Positions 8,397 through 17,201 are shown, counted from the stretch's first letter. The stretch: DNA of 64,000 nucleotides from an uncultured Muribaculaceae bacterium (GCA_910588065.1 CAJUPZ010000014.1:10583-74582); one strand, 5' to 3'. Notes: generated by a model from the letters alone, not told the origin. Numbers and translations: made by a program.

Positions 8397-8820
8397 GCAG
8401 CTGATTGCGGCCGCTCTGGTCACCATGTCAGCCATACTGTGCTCATGCGGCTTTCAGGGCGGTTACAGCGAGTATACACAACTGCCTAAGTGCGGATGGG
8501 CATACGGTGACACTGTGGCTTTCAGCACCGACACCCTTGCTGCCGGGCCTATGGCAATTGCCCTGAGGTATAATGCCTCATATCCCTTCCGCAACCTCGT
8601 TATCGAGGCTTCGGACTCATCGCGCCGCGACACTGTCACCCTGTATCTGTGTGATGAATTTGGCCGGAGGCTCGGCACAGGTGTGGGAAATTCGTACCAG
8701 TCCTCCGCTCCTCTGCCGTTCACTCCGCGCCCCGGAAGTGTGGTGAACCTGCGCCATGTGTTGCGCGTTGACACTCTGCGGGGTATCGAGCAGATTGGCC
8801 TGATTCCGGCCGGTAACTGA
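8386..8820 (+). CDS. gldH: Gliding-motility-type lipoprotein GldH
   Basis: The 144-residue product has a signal peptide with a lipobox at Cys21 (LCSC) and the compact beta-rich body of GldH (PLPFTPRPGSV, LRHVLRVDTLRGIEQIGL near the end). GldH is needed for gliding in Flavobacterium but is conserved in non-gliding Bacteroidales, where its role is unknown. It overlaps the 3' end of ricT by 11 bases and its stop overlaps the next start (TGATGA), so it is translated as part of the operon. Confidence 0.88.
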   Translation: MTAKQLIAAALVTMSAILCSCGFQGGYSEYTQLPKCGWAYGDTVAFSTDTLAAGPMAIALRYNASYPFRNLVIEASDSSRRDTVTLYLCDEFGRRLGTGVGNSYQSSAPLPFTPRPGSVVNLRHVLRVDTLRGIEQIGLIPAGN

Positions 8821-9470
8821 TGAAAGATTGTATGTCACGATTTGATTCGCTCATATTTGATATGGACGGCACCCTGTGGGATGCTGTCGACAGCTATGTG
8901 AAGGTGTGGGATGCCACATTTGAACAATGTGGGCGGAAAGCTGCTGTCACCCGCTCAAACCTCATAGAGTGCATGGGCTTGCCCATAACCGAAATTTATC
9001 GCCGCCTTGTCGGCAACCCCGATGGAGCGCAGGAGTTTTTGCAGCGGTTGGCCGGGAATGAGGACCGCATGATGCTGGGGCTCGGAGGCACGCTGTATCC
9101 GGGAGTGAAGGAGCTGATTCCCGAACTTGCACGCCATTACAAACTGTTTATGCTCAGCAACTGCAGTGCGCTCGGGCTTCCGAATTTCCTGGAGTTCACC
9201 GGACTGAAGCCATATTTCACCGACAGCATATCCTACGGCGAGAATCATCAGCCCAAGGATGTGAACATCCGTCTGCTCGCTCAGCGTCACTCGCTCGCCG
9301 CTCCTTTATATATAGGCGATACCGAAGGCGACAGCCGCAGCGCACACGCCGCGGGGATACCGATGATGTGGGTGAGCTACGGATTCGGCACCGCACCTGA
9401 TGCCGACCTCACAGCCGGTTCCTTCGCTGAGGTTGCTCAGATTCTTCTTGACAAACACATAGAGTTATGA
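8820..9470 (+). CDS. HAD-superfamily hydrolase, phosphoglycolate phosphatase-like
   Basis: The 216-residue cytoplasmic protein has HAD motif I (FDMDGTLWD, nucleophile Asp14 and Asp16), motif II in FMLSNCSALG, and motif III/IV in LYIGDTEGDSRSAHAAGIPMMWVSYGFG. A helical cap of subclass I lies between. Such enzymes remove phosphate from small metabolites; the substrate cannot be told from sequence. It overlaps gldH by 1 base and the M24 peptidase gene by 4 bases, so translation is coupled. An internal Met5 is an alternative start. Confidence 0.85.
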   Translation: MKDCMSRFDSLIFDMDGTLWDAVDSYVKVWDATFEQCGRKAAVTRSNLIECMGLPITEIYRRLVGNPDGAQEFLQRLAGNEDRMMLGLGGTLYPGVKELIPELARHYKLFMLSNCSALGLPNFLEFTGLKPYFTDSISYGENHQPKDVNIRLLAQRHSLAAPLYIGDTEGDSRSAHAAGIPMMWVSYGFGTAPDADLTAGSFAEVAQILLDKHIEL

Positions 9471-10639
9471 CACAGCTTGTTATTCTACCACACGATGAGT
9501 TTACACTCCGCCTTGACAATATCCGCAAGGCGTTGAAATCCAACAATATTGACGCGGCGGTTATTTCCGACAACGCGAATATATACTATCTCACCGGCAG
9601 AGTGTTTGCCGGATATATCTACATTCCGGCCGCCGGACCTGAAATATTTTTTGTACGCCGTCCGGTGGGGCTGGAAGGGGACGGGGTGGTGTATATCCGC
9701 AAGCCTGAGCAGATGGCGGAGAGCATCGGCCTCAATGCCCCGGAAACCCTCGCCCTTGAGCTCGACATCACCTCTTGGACTGACATTCAGCGTCTTTCGG
9801 CGGTGTTTCCCGAATCAAAAATCGCTAATGCTTCGCCGGTTATGCGCGCTGTCCGCTCAGTAAAATCGCCTTACGAGATAGAGCGTCTCAGACTGTCCGG
9901 TCAGAAGCAGGAGAGGGTGTACCGCCGGGTGCCCCACCTTTTCCGCCCGGGAATGACTGACCTTGAGCTGCAGGTGGAGATTGAGCGCGTAAGCCGCCTT
10001 GAGGGGTGTCTCGGCCAGTTCCGCATCAGCGGCGACAGCATGGAGCTGTATATGGGCAATATCCTCGCAGGGGAGAATGCCGACAATCCCACGCCATACG
10101 ACTTTGCAATGGGAGGGGAGGGGCTCGACCCCTCGCTGCCGGTGGGATGCAACGGCTCAGTTATCCGTCCCGGCGATTCTGTGATGGTGGATGTCAACGG
10201 CAATTACACCGGTTATATGACTGATATGACACGCACCTTTGCAATGACACAGGTGGACGCGCTCGCCGCTAAGGCCCACAGCTGCTCAATAGAGATATGC
10301 AAGGCAATAGCTGCCGCCGGCACCCCCGGCGTCCATGCGAAGGAGCTTTACGGCTTGGCCGAGAAGATGGCCCGTGAGGCCGGTCTGGAGGCCTACTTCA
10401 TGGGTCATCACCAGAAAGCGGGCTTTGTTGGCCACGGTGTGGGCATAGAAATCAATGAGCAGCCTGTGCTTGCGCCGCGCAGCAAAGATATTCTTGCCGA
10501 GGGAAATGTCATTGCCGTGGAGCCAAAGTTTGTAATCCCCGGTGTCGGCGCCGTCGGCATCGAAAACACGTATGTTGTAACCGCTTCAGGCATGGAGTGC
10601 ATCACCTCCGCGCCGGAGCAGATTATCAGTTTCAGCTAA
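9467..10639 (+). CDS. M24-family aminopeptidase (Xaa-Pro type)
   Basis: The 390-residue protein has a creatinase-like N-terminal domain (to about 145) and an M24 pita-bread catalytic domain. All five metal ligands are present in order: Asp242, Asp253, His323, Glu352 and Glu366. Such enzymes cleave the N-terminal residue before proline from peptides, using two Mn/Co ions. No signal peptide is present, so it acts in the cytoplasm. It overlaps the HAD gene by 4 bases and the next gene by 1 base. Confidence 0.88.
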   Translation: MTQLVILPHDEFTLRLDNIRKALKSNNIDAAVISDNANIYYLTGRVFAGYIYIPAAGPEIFFVRRPVGLEGDGVVYIRKPEQMAESIGLNAPETLALELDITSWTDIQRLSAVFPESKIANASPVMRAVRSVKSPYEIERLRLSGQKQERVYRRVPHLFRPGMTDLELQVEIERVSRLEGCLGQFRISGDSMELYMGNILAGENADNPTPYDFAMGGEGLDPSLPVGCNGSVIRPGDSVMVDVNGNYTGYMTDMTRTFAMTQVDALAAKAHSCSIEICKAIAAAGTPGVHAKELYGLAEKMAREAGLEAYFMGHHQKAGFVGHGVGIEINEQPVLAPRSKDILAEGNVIAVEPKFVIPGVGAVGIENTYVVTASGMECITSAPEQIISFS

Positions 10640-12051
10640 TGAAAGTGCAAGCGATTGACACTCCCGAAGTGAGGCTTGTCGGCAACGCAGCCGACAGCAT
10701 CGGCCGTCCATGCTACGCCGTCGGCGGATATGTGCGCGATATTTTTCTCGGCCGCCATTCAAAGGATATGGACTTTGTGACCGTAGGCTCCGGAATAGAG
10801 GTGGCTGAGGCGGTGGCCAAGGCTCTCGGCAAGGGCACCCATCTGAGTGTGTTCCGCAATTTCGGCACTGCACAGGTGAAGCGAGGCGGCCTGGAGCTTG
10901 AGTTTGTCGGCGCCCGCAAGGAATCATATTCGCGCGACAGCCGCAAGCCTATTGTTGAGGATGGCACCCTGGAGGAGGATCTGTCTCGCAGGGATTTTAC
11001 TGTCAACGCTCTGGCAGTGTGTGTCAATGCCGGTAATTTCGGTGAGCTCATCGACCTGTTCAACGGCCTCGGTGACATGCAGGCGAAGATCATACGTACA
11101 CCGCTCGACCCCGATATAACTTTCAGCGACGACCCCCTGAGGATGATGCGTGCGGTGCGCTTTGCCACACAGCTCTGCTTCAACATATACCCCGATACTT
11201 TCGAGGCCATACGCCGCAACGCCGCCCGCATATCCATCATATCGCGCGAGCGCATTGCCGACGAGCTGAACAAAATTATGGCCTCGCCGGTGCCCTCTAT
11301 AGGCTGGAAGCTGCTGAATGACTGCGGATTGCTGCGCCTGATATTCCCTGAACTTGCCGCAATGCGGGGCGTTGAGGTGGTGAAAGGCAAGGGCCATAAG
11401 GATAATTTTTACCATACCCTTGAGGTGCTTGACAAAGTGGCGGCCAAGTCCGATGACCTATGGCTGCGTTGGGCCGCACTGCTTCATGACATCGCCAAGC
11501 CTGTGACCAAGCGCTGGGATGATTCCATCGGCTGGACATTCCACAACCACAATTTCCTCGGCAGCAAGATGGTGCCACGCATTTTCCGGGCAATGAAGCT
11601 GCCGATGAACGAAAAAATGAAGTTTGTGGCCAAGATGGTAGACCTCCACATGCGTCCCATAGCGCTTGTTGAGGATGAGGTGACCGACAGCGCCGTGCGA
11701 CGTCTGCTCAACGACGCCGGAGATGATATCAATTCGCTCATGACCCTGTGCGAGGCTGACATCACTTCAAAAAACACCGAAAAGGTGAAGCGCCACCTTG
11801 AAAACTTTGCCCATGTGCGCGAAAAAATGGCCGAACTTGAAGAGCGCGACCATATCCGCAACTTCCAGCCCCCGGTTGATGGCGCTGAAATCATGGCGAT
11901 GTTCGGCCTGCAGCCCTCGCCGCAGGTGGGAGTGCTCAAAGCCGCTGTGAAAGATGCCATTCTTGACGGAGTGATACCGAACGAGCGCGAAGCCGCCCTG
12001 CAGCTTGTCATAGCCAAAGCCGCCGAGCTCGGCCTCCACCCGCTCCCATAA
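10639..12051 (+). CDS. CCA-adding-type tRNA nucleotidyltransferase with HD domain
   Basis: The 470-residue protein has a class II polymerase-beta-type nucleotidyltransferase head (GGYVRDIFLGR, catalytic Asp43 and Asp45 in KDMDFV), the family RRDFTVNAL motif, an RNA-binding middle, and a C-terminal HD phosphohydrolase domain (LLHDIAKPVTKRW). It should complete or repair tRNA 3' CCA ends. The start at 10639 is chosen because it overlaps the peptidase stop (TAATG) and gives the usual N-terminus; an in-frame ATG 42 bases upstream lies inside the peptidase gene. It closes the co-directional run that began at 4720. Confidence 0.9.
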   Translation: MKVQAIDTPEVRLVGNAADSIGRPCYAVGGYVRDIFLGRHSKDMDFVTVGSGIEVAEAVAKALGKGTHLSVFRNFGTAQVKRGGLELEFVGARKESYSRDSRKPIVEDGTLEEDLSRRDFTVNALAVCVNAGNFGELIDLFNGLGDMQAKIIRTPLDPDITFSDDPLRMMRAVRFATQLCFNIYPDTFEAIRRNAARISIISRERIADELNKIMASPVPSIGWKLLNDCGLLRLIFPELAAMRGVEVVKGKGHKDNFYHTLEVLDKVAAKSDDLWLRWAALLHDIAKPVTKRWDDSIGWTFHNHNFLGSKMVPRIFRAMKLPMNEKMKFVAKMVDLHMRPIALVEDEVTDSAVRRLLNDAGDDINSLMTLCEADITSKNTEKVKRHLENFAHVREKMAELEERDHIRNFQPPVDGAEIMAMFGLQPSPQVGVLKAAVKDAILDGVIPNEREAALQLVIAKAAELGLHPLP

Positions 12052-12114
12052 TTCCCCCGCAGATTATAAATCGGTCACGCCTTTCGCCATAAATCAGAGC
12101 GAAAATTTTGATCT

Positions 12115-12381
12115 ATAAAACGCACAAGCAGAACACTTGATGAAATATTAGGTATAGTACCTGAAGATATCCGGCTGGAGGTAGCTCTCTCTTTTGCCAT
12201 ATCAGATCGTATTGATGAATTGATGCGTCAGCGCGGTCTGTCCAAGAAGCAGTTTGCTGATGCATTGGGACGCAGACCAAGCGAAATTACAAAATGGCTG
12301 AGCGGCCAGCATAATTTTACTATTGCCACACTCGCAATGCTGTCGGCTTTCTTCGGGCAGCCGATAGTGACAGTGAAATAA
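12115..12381 (+). CDS. Orphan XRE-family HTH (antitoxin-like) gene with apparent ATA start
   Basis: The frame from 12112 to the stop at 12379-12381 encodes a small XRE-type helix-turn-helix protein: a LDEILGIVPEDIRLEV lead, then RIDELMRQRGLSKKQFADAL and RRPSEITKWLSGQHNFTIAT. This is the layout of HigA-like antitoxins. The codon where the family normally has its start is ATA at 12115; a stop (TGA) lies two codons upstream, and the first in-frame ATG (12223) would delete the lead and leave 52 residues. Either ATA initiates, or the gene is decaying. No toxin gene is adjacent. An AAATTTTG near-match to a -7 box ends 4 bases before the ATA. Confidence 0.6.
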   Translation: MKRTSRTLDEILGIVPEDIRLEVALSFAISDRIDELMRQRGLSKKQFADALGRRPSEITKWLSGQHNFTIATLAMLSAFFGQPIVTVK

Positions 12382-12412
12382 ATGGCGAGAGAAATCGGAT
12401 ATGTTTTTGTGG

Positions 12413-12451
12413 AAATAGAAACGGTGGTTTCCGAAACGGTGGTTTCTATTT
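12413..12451. repeat. Tandem 15-bp mini-hairpins inside an inverted repeat
   Basis: Two adjacent copies of GAAACGGTGGTTTC plus one base (12418-12432 and 12433-12447) are each a small hairpin with 5-bp GAAAC/GTTTC arms. The pair is enclosed by a 10-bp inverted repeat, AAATAGAAAC (12413-12422) and GTTTCTATTT (12442-12451). It lies in the 173-base gap between two convergent genes. It may be a protein-binding site or the 5' end of a structured RNA. Confidence 0.6.
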
Positions 12452-12452
12452 G

Positions 12453-12484
12453 CAAAGTTAAAACATAATCCACATACTTGCAAG
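12453..12484 (-). promoter_or_regulatory. Possible promoter reading antisense into the HTH gene
   Basis: On the minus strand TAACTTTG (12460-12453) matches the -7 consensus, with CTTG (one mismatch to TTTG) at 12484-12481 and 20 bases between. Transcription would begin near 12446, at the edge of the mini-hairpins, and run antisense to the HTH gene. No coding gene lies in that direction. Confidence 0.4.
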
Positions 12485-12493
12485 CTGATACGC

Positions 12494-12537
12494 ACAAAAA
12501 GGCCGGGGAGCGCGAACTGGAAGAAGCGCTCCCCGGC
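12494..12537 (-). terminator. Terminator of the histidine phosphatase gene
   Basis: A perfect 12-bp stem, GCCGGGGAGCGC at 12502-12513 and GCGCTCCCCGGC at 12526-12537, is followed on the minus strand by CTTTTTGTG. It begins 19 bases after the phosphatase stop. Confidence 0.9.
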
Positions 12538-12555
12538 AATATTTTTGGTCAGAAT

Positions 12556-13854
12556 TTATTTGATGGCGTCGTAGGCGGCGAGTGTCTGCTCAAAGCGCTG
12601 TTCAAGGTCGGCGAGTTCATAAAGCCCGTCGGCATTCTTGGTCATGCCTTTGAGCGACAAGGGATATATCATGGGCGGATTGTCAAGCGACAGCAGCTCC
12701 ATGTTGCGCAGCTGATCCACAGACTGATACACGATATTGATGTCGGCATACTCCTTGCCGTCCGCACCCTCGAATTTCTCAATGACTATTTTGGAGCCTA
12801 TCGGGGTTTTCTTCTCGATAGCGGCAGGCAGCTCATACTCCTCCACGCCTAAGGCGGTTGCTACGGCAGACAGATTGCTGTCATGGCCGACAAGGAATGT
12901 GAATTTGCGGTCCGGTGAGCGCAGCTCGTCATACATATACTGGATAAGCGGATGCGACACATTCACGGCAACAATGGGAGCGGTAAAGAGAACATCCTGA
13001 TACACATCCTTGATGTGAGCTAATTGTGCCCACTGTTCTCTGGTGAGTTTCTTGCCGAATGCGGCTTTCACGGAGTCAGGCTCCTCGTAGTATTGCAGAA
13101 TGAAGGCATCTGATGCAGCGTTGAGGTCTTTGAGGGCGCTGCCTGATTTCATTGCGGGTTCCTTGAATTTCTCAAGCACAATCTCGGTGTTGAAATTTGA
13201 GAAATCCTTGAGTTTGGGGTCCTTCTCCTTGGCCATCGGAGAGTCTTTGGTGTCCATCACCTCCTGAATGAACAGATAGTTCGGGGCTATCGCCTCATTT
13301 ATGCCGACGATACCTTTCTTACCGCCCATGCTGTTGATCTGCTCCATGGCTGTGGCAACAAACTCCGGGCTCACTTTTGTGAGTTGCGGATTAAAAAGCG
13401 GGTCCATTTTGCTCGGAACATAGCGGTGGTTGACCGTCACACCGCCCACCGGCATGAATCCTGACGAAAAATACTGGGCGGTGGCTATGCAGCGCTGCAT
13501 GGAGTTGGCTATGATATTGAGGTCGTCGGCGGTAGGGGTGTGGTTTTCTGGGAACAGGCCTGCATCCACAGCCCATTTGCGGAAATATTGTCCCATCATT
13601 GTTTCGAGTGCACCGCCGCGCGATGTGAGCTCGCTCTTTCCGGCGCTCCATTTTGTCCACTGGTGAGGGGTCATGCGCCCGAGGTCGCTTTTGCTGTCGC
13701 TCAGCGGCGAGCGTATATTGTGGCGGCTCAGCACAACCGCCTCCTTCAGTTTGTATTTGTCCTTGAATTCCTGACTGCGCGGTGCCTGGGCGCACAGCAC
13801 TGCGGGCATACCTGATAGCAGCAGCGCCAAGGCTGCTTTTGCAATGATTCTCAT
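12556..13854 (-). CDS. Secreted histidine acid phosphatase / phytase-like
   Basis: The 432-residue protein has a cleavable signal peptide (about residues 1-22). The catalytic motif is RHNIRSP (residues 44-50), with His45 as phospho-acceptor; the usual RHGxRxP has Gly where Asn stands here, a variant I recall from other Bacteroidetes members. The C-terminal GHDSNL motif (His324-Asp325) supplies the second catalytic pair. The family removes phosphate from phosphomonoesters or inositol phosphates. It is secreted, probably periplasmic or surface located. It diverges from a porin O/P-type gene across 221 bases, suggesting joint control in phosphate scavenging. Confidence 0.87.
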   Translation of the reverse strand: MRIIAKAALALLLSGMPAVLCAQAPRSQEFKDKYKLKEAVVLSRHNIRSPLSDSKSDLGRMTPHQWTKWSAGKSELTSRGGALETMMGQYFRKWAVDAGLFPENHTPTADDLNIIANSMQRCIATAQYFSSGFMPVGGVTVNHRYVPSKMDPLFNPQLTKVSPEFVATAMEQINSMGGKKGIVGINEAIAPNYLFIQEVMDTKDSPMAKEKDPKLKDFSNFNTEIVLEKFKEPAMKSGSALKDLNAASDAFILQYYEEPDSVKAAFGKKLTREQWAQLAHIKDVYQDVLFTAPIVAVNVSHPLIQYMYDELRSPDRKFTFLVGHDSNLSAVATALGVEEYELPAAIEKKTPIGSKIVIEKFEGADGKEYADINIVYQSVDQLRNMELLSLDNPPMIYPLSLKGMTKNADGLYELADLEQRFEQTLAAYDAIK

Positions 13855-13920
13855 TTCGTCAATAGCTTTACATGGTTAATTTCGGGTGAATCCAATTGAA
13901 ACGCGGAGGTTACACTATTC

Positions 13921-13928
13921 CAAACATA
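13921..13928 (-). promoter_or_regulatory. -7 box for the histidine phosphatase gene
   Basis: TATGTTTG on the minus strand matches TAnnTTTG and lies 66 bases before the phosphatase ATG. A -33 box at the standard distance is not clear. No matching element was found for the divergent porin gene. Confidence 0.45.
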
Positions 13929-14075
13929 GAATGCCAAAAAAAGTTTTGCCGCATAGCAAAAAAATGAGAATCATACGAACAAAAGCCGTGGCGGCGTTGT
14001 TGTCACAAAGAATCTAAATTGCAAATAAGAGGTAAAATACCCTTCATTAATCTTCAATCACGCTTCTTTATATTT

Positions 14076-15281
14076 ATGAGAGCTATCAGACTTGCAGCTA
14101 TCGGAGCTGCCGCGCTTGTGGGAGTGCTGTCCGCACAGGCACAATATGAAAATAAAGTGAAAATACAGCCTACAGGCCGTATACTCCTTGACGGCGCGGT
14201 GTATGCACCGGACGGAGCATTGTACAAAACAACCGATGCCGACGGTGAGACTGTCTACGGACCCAAGTTTGGCGACGGGGTGGCGCTCCCCGACATAAGG
14301 ATGGGTGCCAAGGTGAGCTACGGCCACTGGCAGGCTAAGATAGATGTCGGCTACGGATATCAGAAGTTAGGCTTCAAAGATGTGTACATCCAGTATAATT
14401 TCAATCCCGAGAATTATATCCGAGGGGGCTACTATGTGCATCAGTTCGGTCTCAATGCAGCTACATCAAGCTCAATGAAGCCTATGATGGAAGCCCCCAC
14501 CACCGACGACTTTTTCAAAGCAACCGGCCGAAATGTGGGCGTAGGATTTGTTCACGACAAGGATCAGTTCTTTACCGGTGTGAGCGCCATCCTCGACGGC
14601 ACATCCATGACCAAACCGGCCAACGAGCAGGGGCGTGTGAGTGTCGGAGGTCTCACCCGTCTTGTATGGCGGCCCTTGCATAAGGAGGGGCTAATAGCCC
14701 AGGTTGGCACCTCGTTCTGGTATCAGTCAGCGCTTCATTCAATTGAGGAAGACGGAGCGGTGTCGCAGGGATTTTTCAATTACAGCGCCAACTTCCCCAC
14801 CCGTGTCAACAAAATAGGAATGCTCGAAGCCTATGTCACAGATGCCAAAGGTGTGTTTAAATTCTCTCCCGAGCTTGTGCTCGCCTACAATAGAATAGCC
14901 TTCGAGGGTCAATACTATTACATGAGTATCGGCCGTAAGGATGCCCCGAACTACAAGGCTCAGGGCGCATACGGCATGGTGCGCGGTCTGCTCATCGGTT
15001 CTTCCTACGGGTATTCCCACGGCGATGCCGGTCTTGCCACCCCGGCACCCAAATCGCTTGAAATGATCGCCGGATATAACTATACTGATGCCTCATGCTC
15101 AAAGGCAGATATATATGGTGGCCGCTCGAATGACTTTTCAGTGACACTCAACTATTATATAAACAAATATATGCTTGCCCGTCTTCGCTATCCATACACA
15201 AATGTGAGCAACAGCGAGGCACTTGAGTTCCACAAGTGTCATGTCAACACCGTGCAGGCCCGTATCCAGATACTCTTTTAA
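14076..15281 (+). CDS. Outer-membrane porin, O/P (phosphate-selective) family-like
   Basis: The 401-residue product has a signal peptide (MRAIRLAAIGAAALVGVLSAQA) and then alternating amphipathic strands with aromatic girdles ending in a terminal strand QARIQILF, whose final Phe is typical of beta-barrels. The early RILLDGAVY and the MGAKVSYGHWQAKIDVGYGYQKLGFKDVYIQYNF section fit the porin O/P family as found in Bacteroidetes. The start at 14076 is preferred to 14019 because it begins the signal peptide. It diverges from the acid phosphatase gene, which suits uptake of released phosphate, but selectivity is not shown by sequence. Confidence 0.75.
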   Translation: MRAIRLAAIGAAALVGVLSAQAQYENKVKIQPTGRILLDGAVYAPDGALYKTTDADGETVYGPKFGDGVALPDIRMGAKVSYGHWQAKIDVGYGYQKLGFKDVYIQYNFNPENYIRGGYYVHQFGLNAATSSSMKPMMEAPTTDDFFKATGRNVGVGFVHDKDQFFTGVSAILDGTSMTKPANEQGRVSVGGLTRLVWRPLHKEGLIAQVGTSFWYQSALHSIEEDGAVSQGFFNYSANFPTRVNKIGMLEAYVTDAKGVFKFSPELVLAYNRIAFEGQYYYMSIGRKDAPNYKAQGAYGMVRGLLIGSSYGYSHGDAGLATPAPKSLEMIAGYNYTDASCSKADIYGGRSNDFSVTLNYYINKYMLARLRYPYTNVSNSEALEFHKCHVNTVQARIQILF

Positions 15282-15309
15282 AAACTTTAATAGAACATCC
15301 CTACCATAA

Positions 15310-15342
15310 CATCGCCCGGAACCCTCCGGACGATGTTTTTTT
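15310..15342 (+). terminator. Terminator of the porin gene
   Basis: CATCGCCCGGA at 15310-15320 pairs with TCCGGACGATG at 15325-15335 with one mismatch and is followed by seven T. It ends 9 bases from the converging ABC permease gene. Confidence 0.85.
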
Positions 15343-15350
15343 CAGTGGGT

Positions 15351-16544
15351 TTAGCCGGGGAAGGCGGAGCGGACTTTTTTTGCGATGGCGCTGAAGTTTA
15401 TGGCGGTGACGGCAACGGTTACGGCTGCGCCGACGGCTATTGCAGTGAGCGAGGATGCGCCGTCAAGGCCTATTGCTTCAAGCGGTACTCTCCATAGCGG
15501 CGCAACGCACAGTGTCACAGCTGTAGCCGCTATGAATATCAGCAGGTTGACACCTCCTACAATCACAAAGTAGTAGCGGCGGATAGCTGCGGGAGTGTAT
15601 CCGAGCAGCATGAGGCTGTGGAGCTTGTCGCGGTTTTTCTGCAGCAGAAGCCAGATGCTGAGCATCAGTATTGCAAATGCGAGGAGGCATATCACTATCC
15701 CGATTCCGGCCACAACGGCTGTGGTGACAGACAGGAAGTAGGCTGCTTTGCCGCTCGCTCCTTTGTCGCCGGCAACTTCGTATTTGTGGTCAGCGAGGAA
15801 TTTGTCGACATCGGGGTTTCCGGGAGATGTTGTCTCTAAAATAAGACGTCCGGGATTCGCCGGATTGCCTTCTCCGAATTCGCTGTTGGCCCAGGTGATG
15901 AAGTCTGTCGGCACCGCGATGGTGTTGAGGCGTGAGGAGAATCCCACAACCTTGCCTCTGAGCCATAGCTGCTTGCCGTTGCCGCTGACGCTCAGCCTTA
16001 TCGGCACCATCGACACAACACTTTCGCTGATCTGAGGCAGGCCGGCGGAGGCTGCGAAGCCATAGTTGTAAAGGGTGAGGTAGTCTTTGCTGAGTATTAT
16101 GGGCACGGTGGTGTCCTGTCCGGGGGTGAAGCTCCATTGACTTGGCTTGACATCAAAGAATTCATCGGGCACCGATTCGAGAAACAGGTTTGTGCTTAGC
16201 CCTCTGCCACCCATGGCAAGCGACGCGCTGACATTGAAGTCGGCGGATGTGAATGCGCCGATGCGTTTGCACCACGGCTGTCCTGACAGCTCGGCTATAT
16301 CCTCGGGCGAGAATGAGTTGTCATTTCCGAGAAGCCCGCCGATAGTGCCCACCGATTTGGAGATGACGAGATAGTCGCGCGTCACATACGGGTCATCGCC
16401 ATCGTTGCCGGAGCGTACATCGCAGTAGAACTTCACGGCACACATCACTATGGCGAGCCCCGCGAAATTTGCCAGGGCGTAGCCGGCTGTCTGCCAAATG
16501 CTGAGATTGCGGCGCAGGAGCCTCCACACAATATCTTTTTTCAT
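15351..16544 (-). CDS. ABC transporter permease, FtsX/MacB type
   Basis: The 397-residue protein has the four-helix topology of FtsX/MacB permeases: one helix at about residues 17-38, an extracytoplasmic domain of roughly 220 residues, then three helices in the C-terminal third, with the LLGYTPAAIRRYY coupling segment between the second and third. Such permeases move lipoproteins or transmit force across the envelope rather than forming a channel. It overlaps the ATPase gene by 4 bases, and the lipoprotein gene upstream completes the operon. The substrate is unknown. Confidence 0.8.
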   Translation of the reverse strand: MKKDIVWRLLRRNLSIWQTAGYALANFAGLAIVMCAVKFYCDVRSGNDGDDPYVTRDYLVISKSVGTIGGLLGNDNSFSPEDIAELSGQPWCKRIGAFTSADFNVSASLAMGGRGLSTNLFLESVPDEFFDVKPSQWSFTPGQDTTVPIILSKDYLTLYNYGFAASAGLPQISESVVSMVPIRLSVSGNGKQLWLRGKVVGFSSRLNTIAVPTDFITWANSEFGEGNPANPGRLILETTSPGNPDVDKFLADHKYEVAGDKGASGKAAYFLSVTTAVVAGIGIVICLLAFAILMLSIWLLLQKNRDKLHSLMLLGYTPAAIRRYYFVIVGGVNLLIFIAATAVTLCVAPLWRVPLEAIGLDGASSLTAIAVGAAVTVAVTAINFSAIAKKVRSAFPG

Positions 16545-17197
16545 AGCCTGAGAGTCTGTTTGTAGTCCATTTTGAGGTGGTTGCCCACCGATGTTACAAT
16601 CACGCCGGCGCCGCAGGCGGTCGCTTCACGCTCAATGAGCGCGGCAGCGATGGTGTTGTTGGTGTTGTCGAGATGGCTCACCGGTTCGTCGAGGAGCAGA
16701 AAGTCGAATGGCTGACAGAGTGCGCGAATTATGGCCACGCGCTGCTGCTGCCCCACAGACATCCGTCCGGCGGCCACATTGGCTCGGTCGGCGATGCCGA
16801 GGCTCTCGAATGCGTCTGCAATCCACTTTGTGGAGCGGTGGTGGGTGAGGCGGTTTTTTATCTCCACATTCTCAAGTGCGGTAAGTTCGGGGAACAGTGA
16901 CAGCTCCTGGGGCAGCAGCGACAGGGTTATGGCGCGGAGGGAGCACCAGTTGTTGACCCCAAGCTGTTTTATGTCGTTGCCGTCGAATTGGATATGCCCC
17001 ATATAGTCGTTGCGGCGGCCATATATGAAGCTGACGAGCGATGATTTACCGGTGCCGCTGTCGGCTGATATGAGGGTGCGGCATCCGCGGGCAAATTCTA
17101 TGTTGCGCAGCCACACCTGTGACTGAGCCACGGATGATTCATCTTCCATGCCGGCAAAAACAGCCGGAAGGAGCTGGTGGAGGGTTATCTTTTCCAT
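16541..17197 (-). CDS. ABC transporter ATP-binding protein, degenerate LolD-like
   Basis: The 218-residue ATPase has a Walker A-like loop at residues 45-53 (ADSGTGKSS, first Gly replaced by Ala), a Q-loop Gln97, a signature MSVGQQQR (146-153, where LSGGQ is usual), Walker B LLLDEP (167-172) and a D-loop SHLD. The switch histidine after the last strand appears absent (VTSVGNH instead of VTHD). These changes suggest a slow or regulatory ATPase. It partners the permease with which it overlaps by 4 bases and follows the lipoprotein gene by 4 bases. Confidence 0.85.
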   Translation of the reverse strand: MEKITLHQLLPAVFAGMEDESSVAQSQVWLRNIEFARGCRTLISADSGTGKSSLVSFIYGRRNDYMGHIQFDGNDIKQLGVNNWCSLRAITLSLLPQELSLFPELTALENVEIKNRLTHHRSTKWIADAFESLGIADRANVAAGRMSVGQQQRVAIIRALCQPFDFLLLDEPVSHLDNTNNTIAAALIEREATACGAGVIVTSVGNHLKMDYKQTLRL

Positions 17198-17201
17198 CGG
17201 G

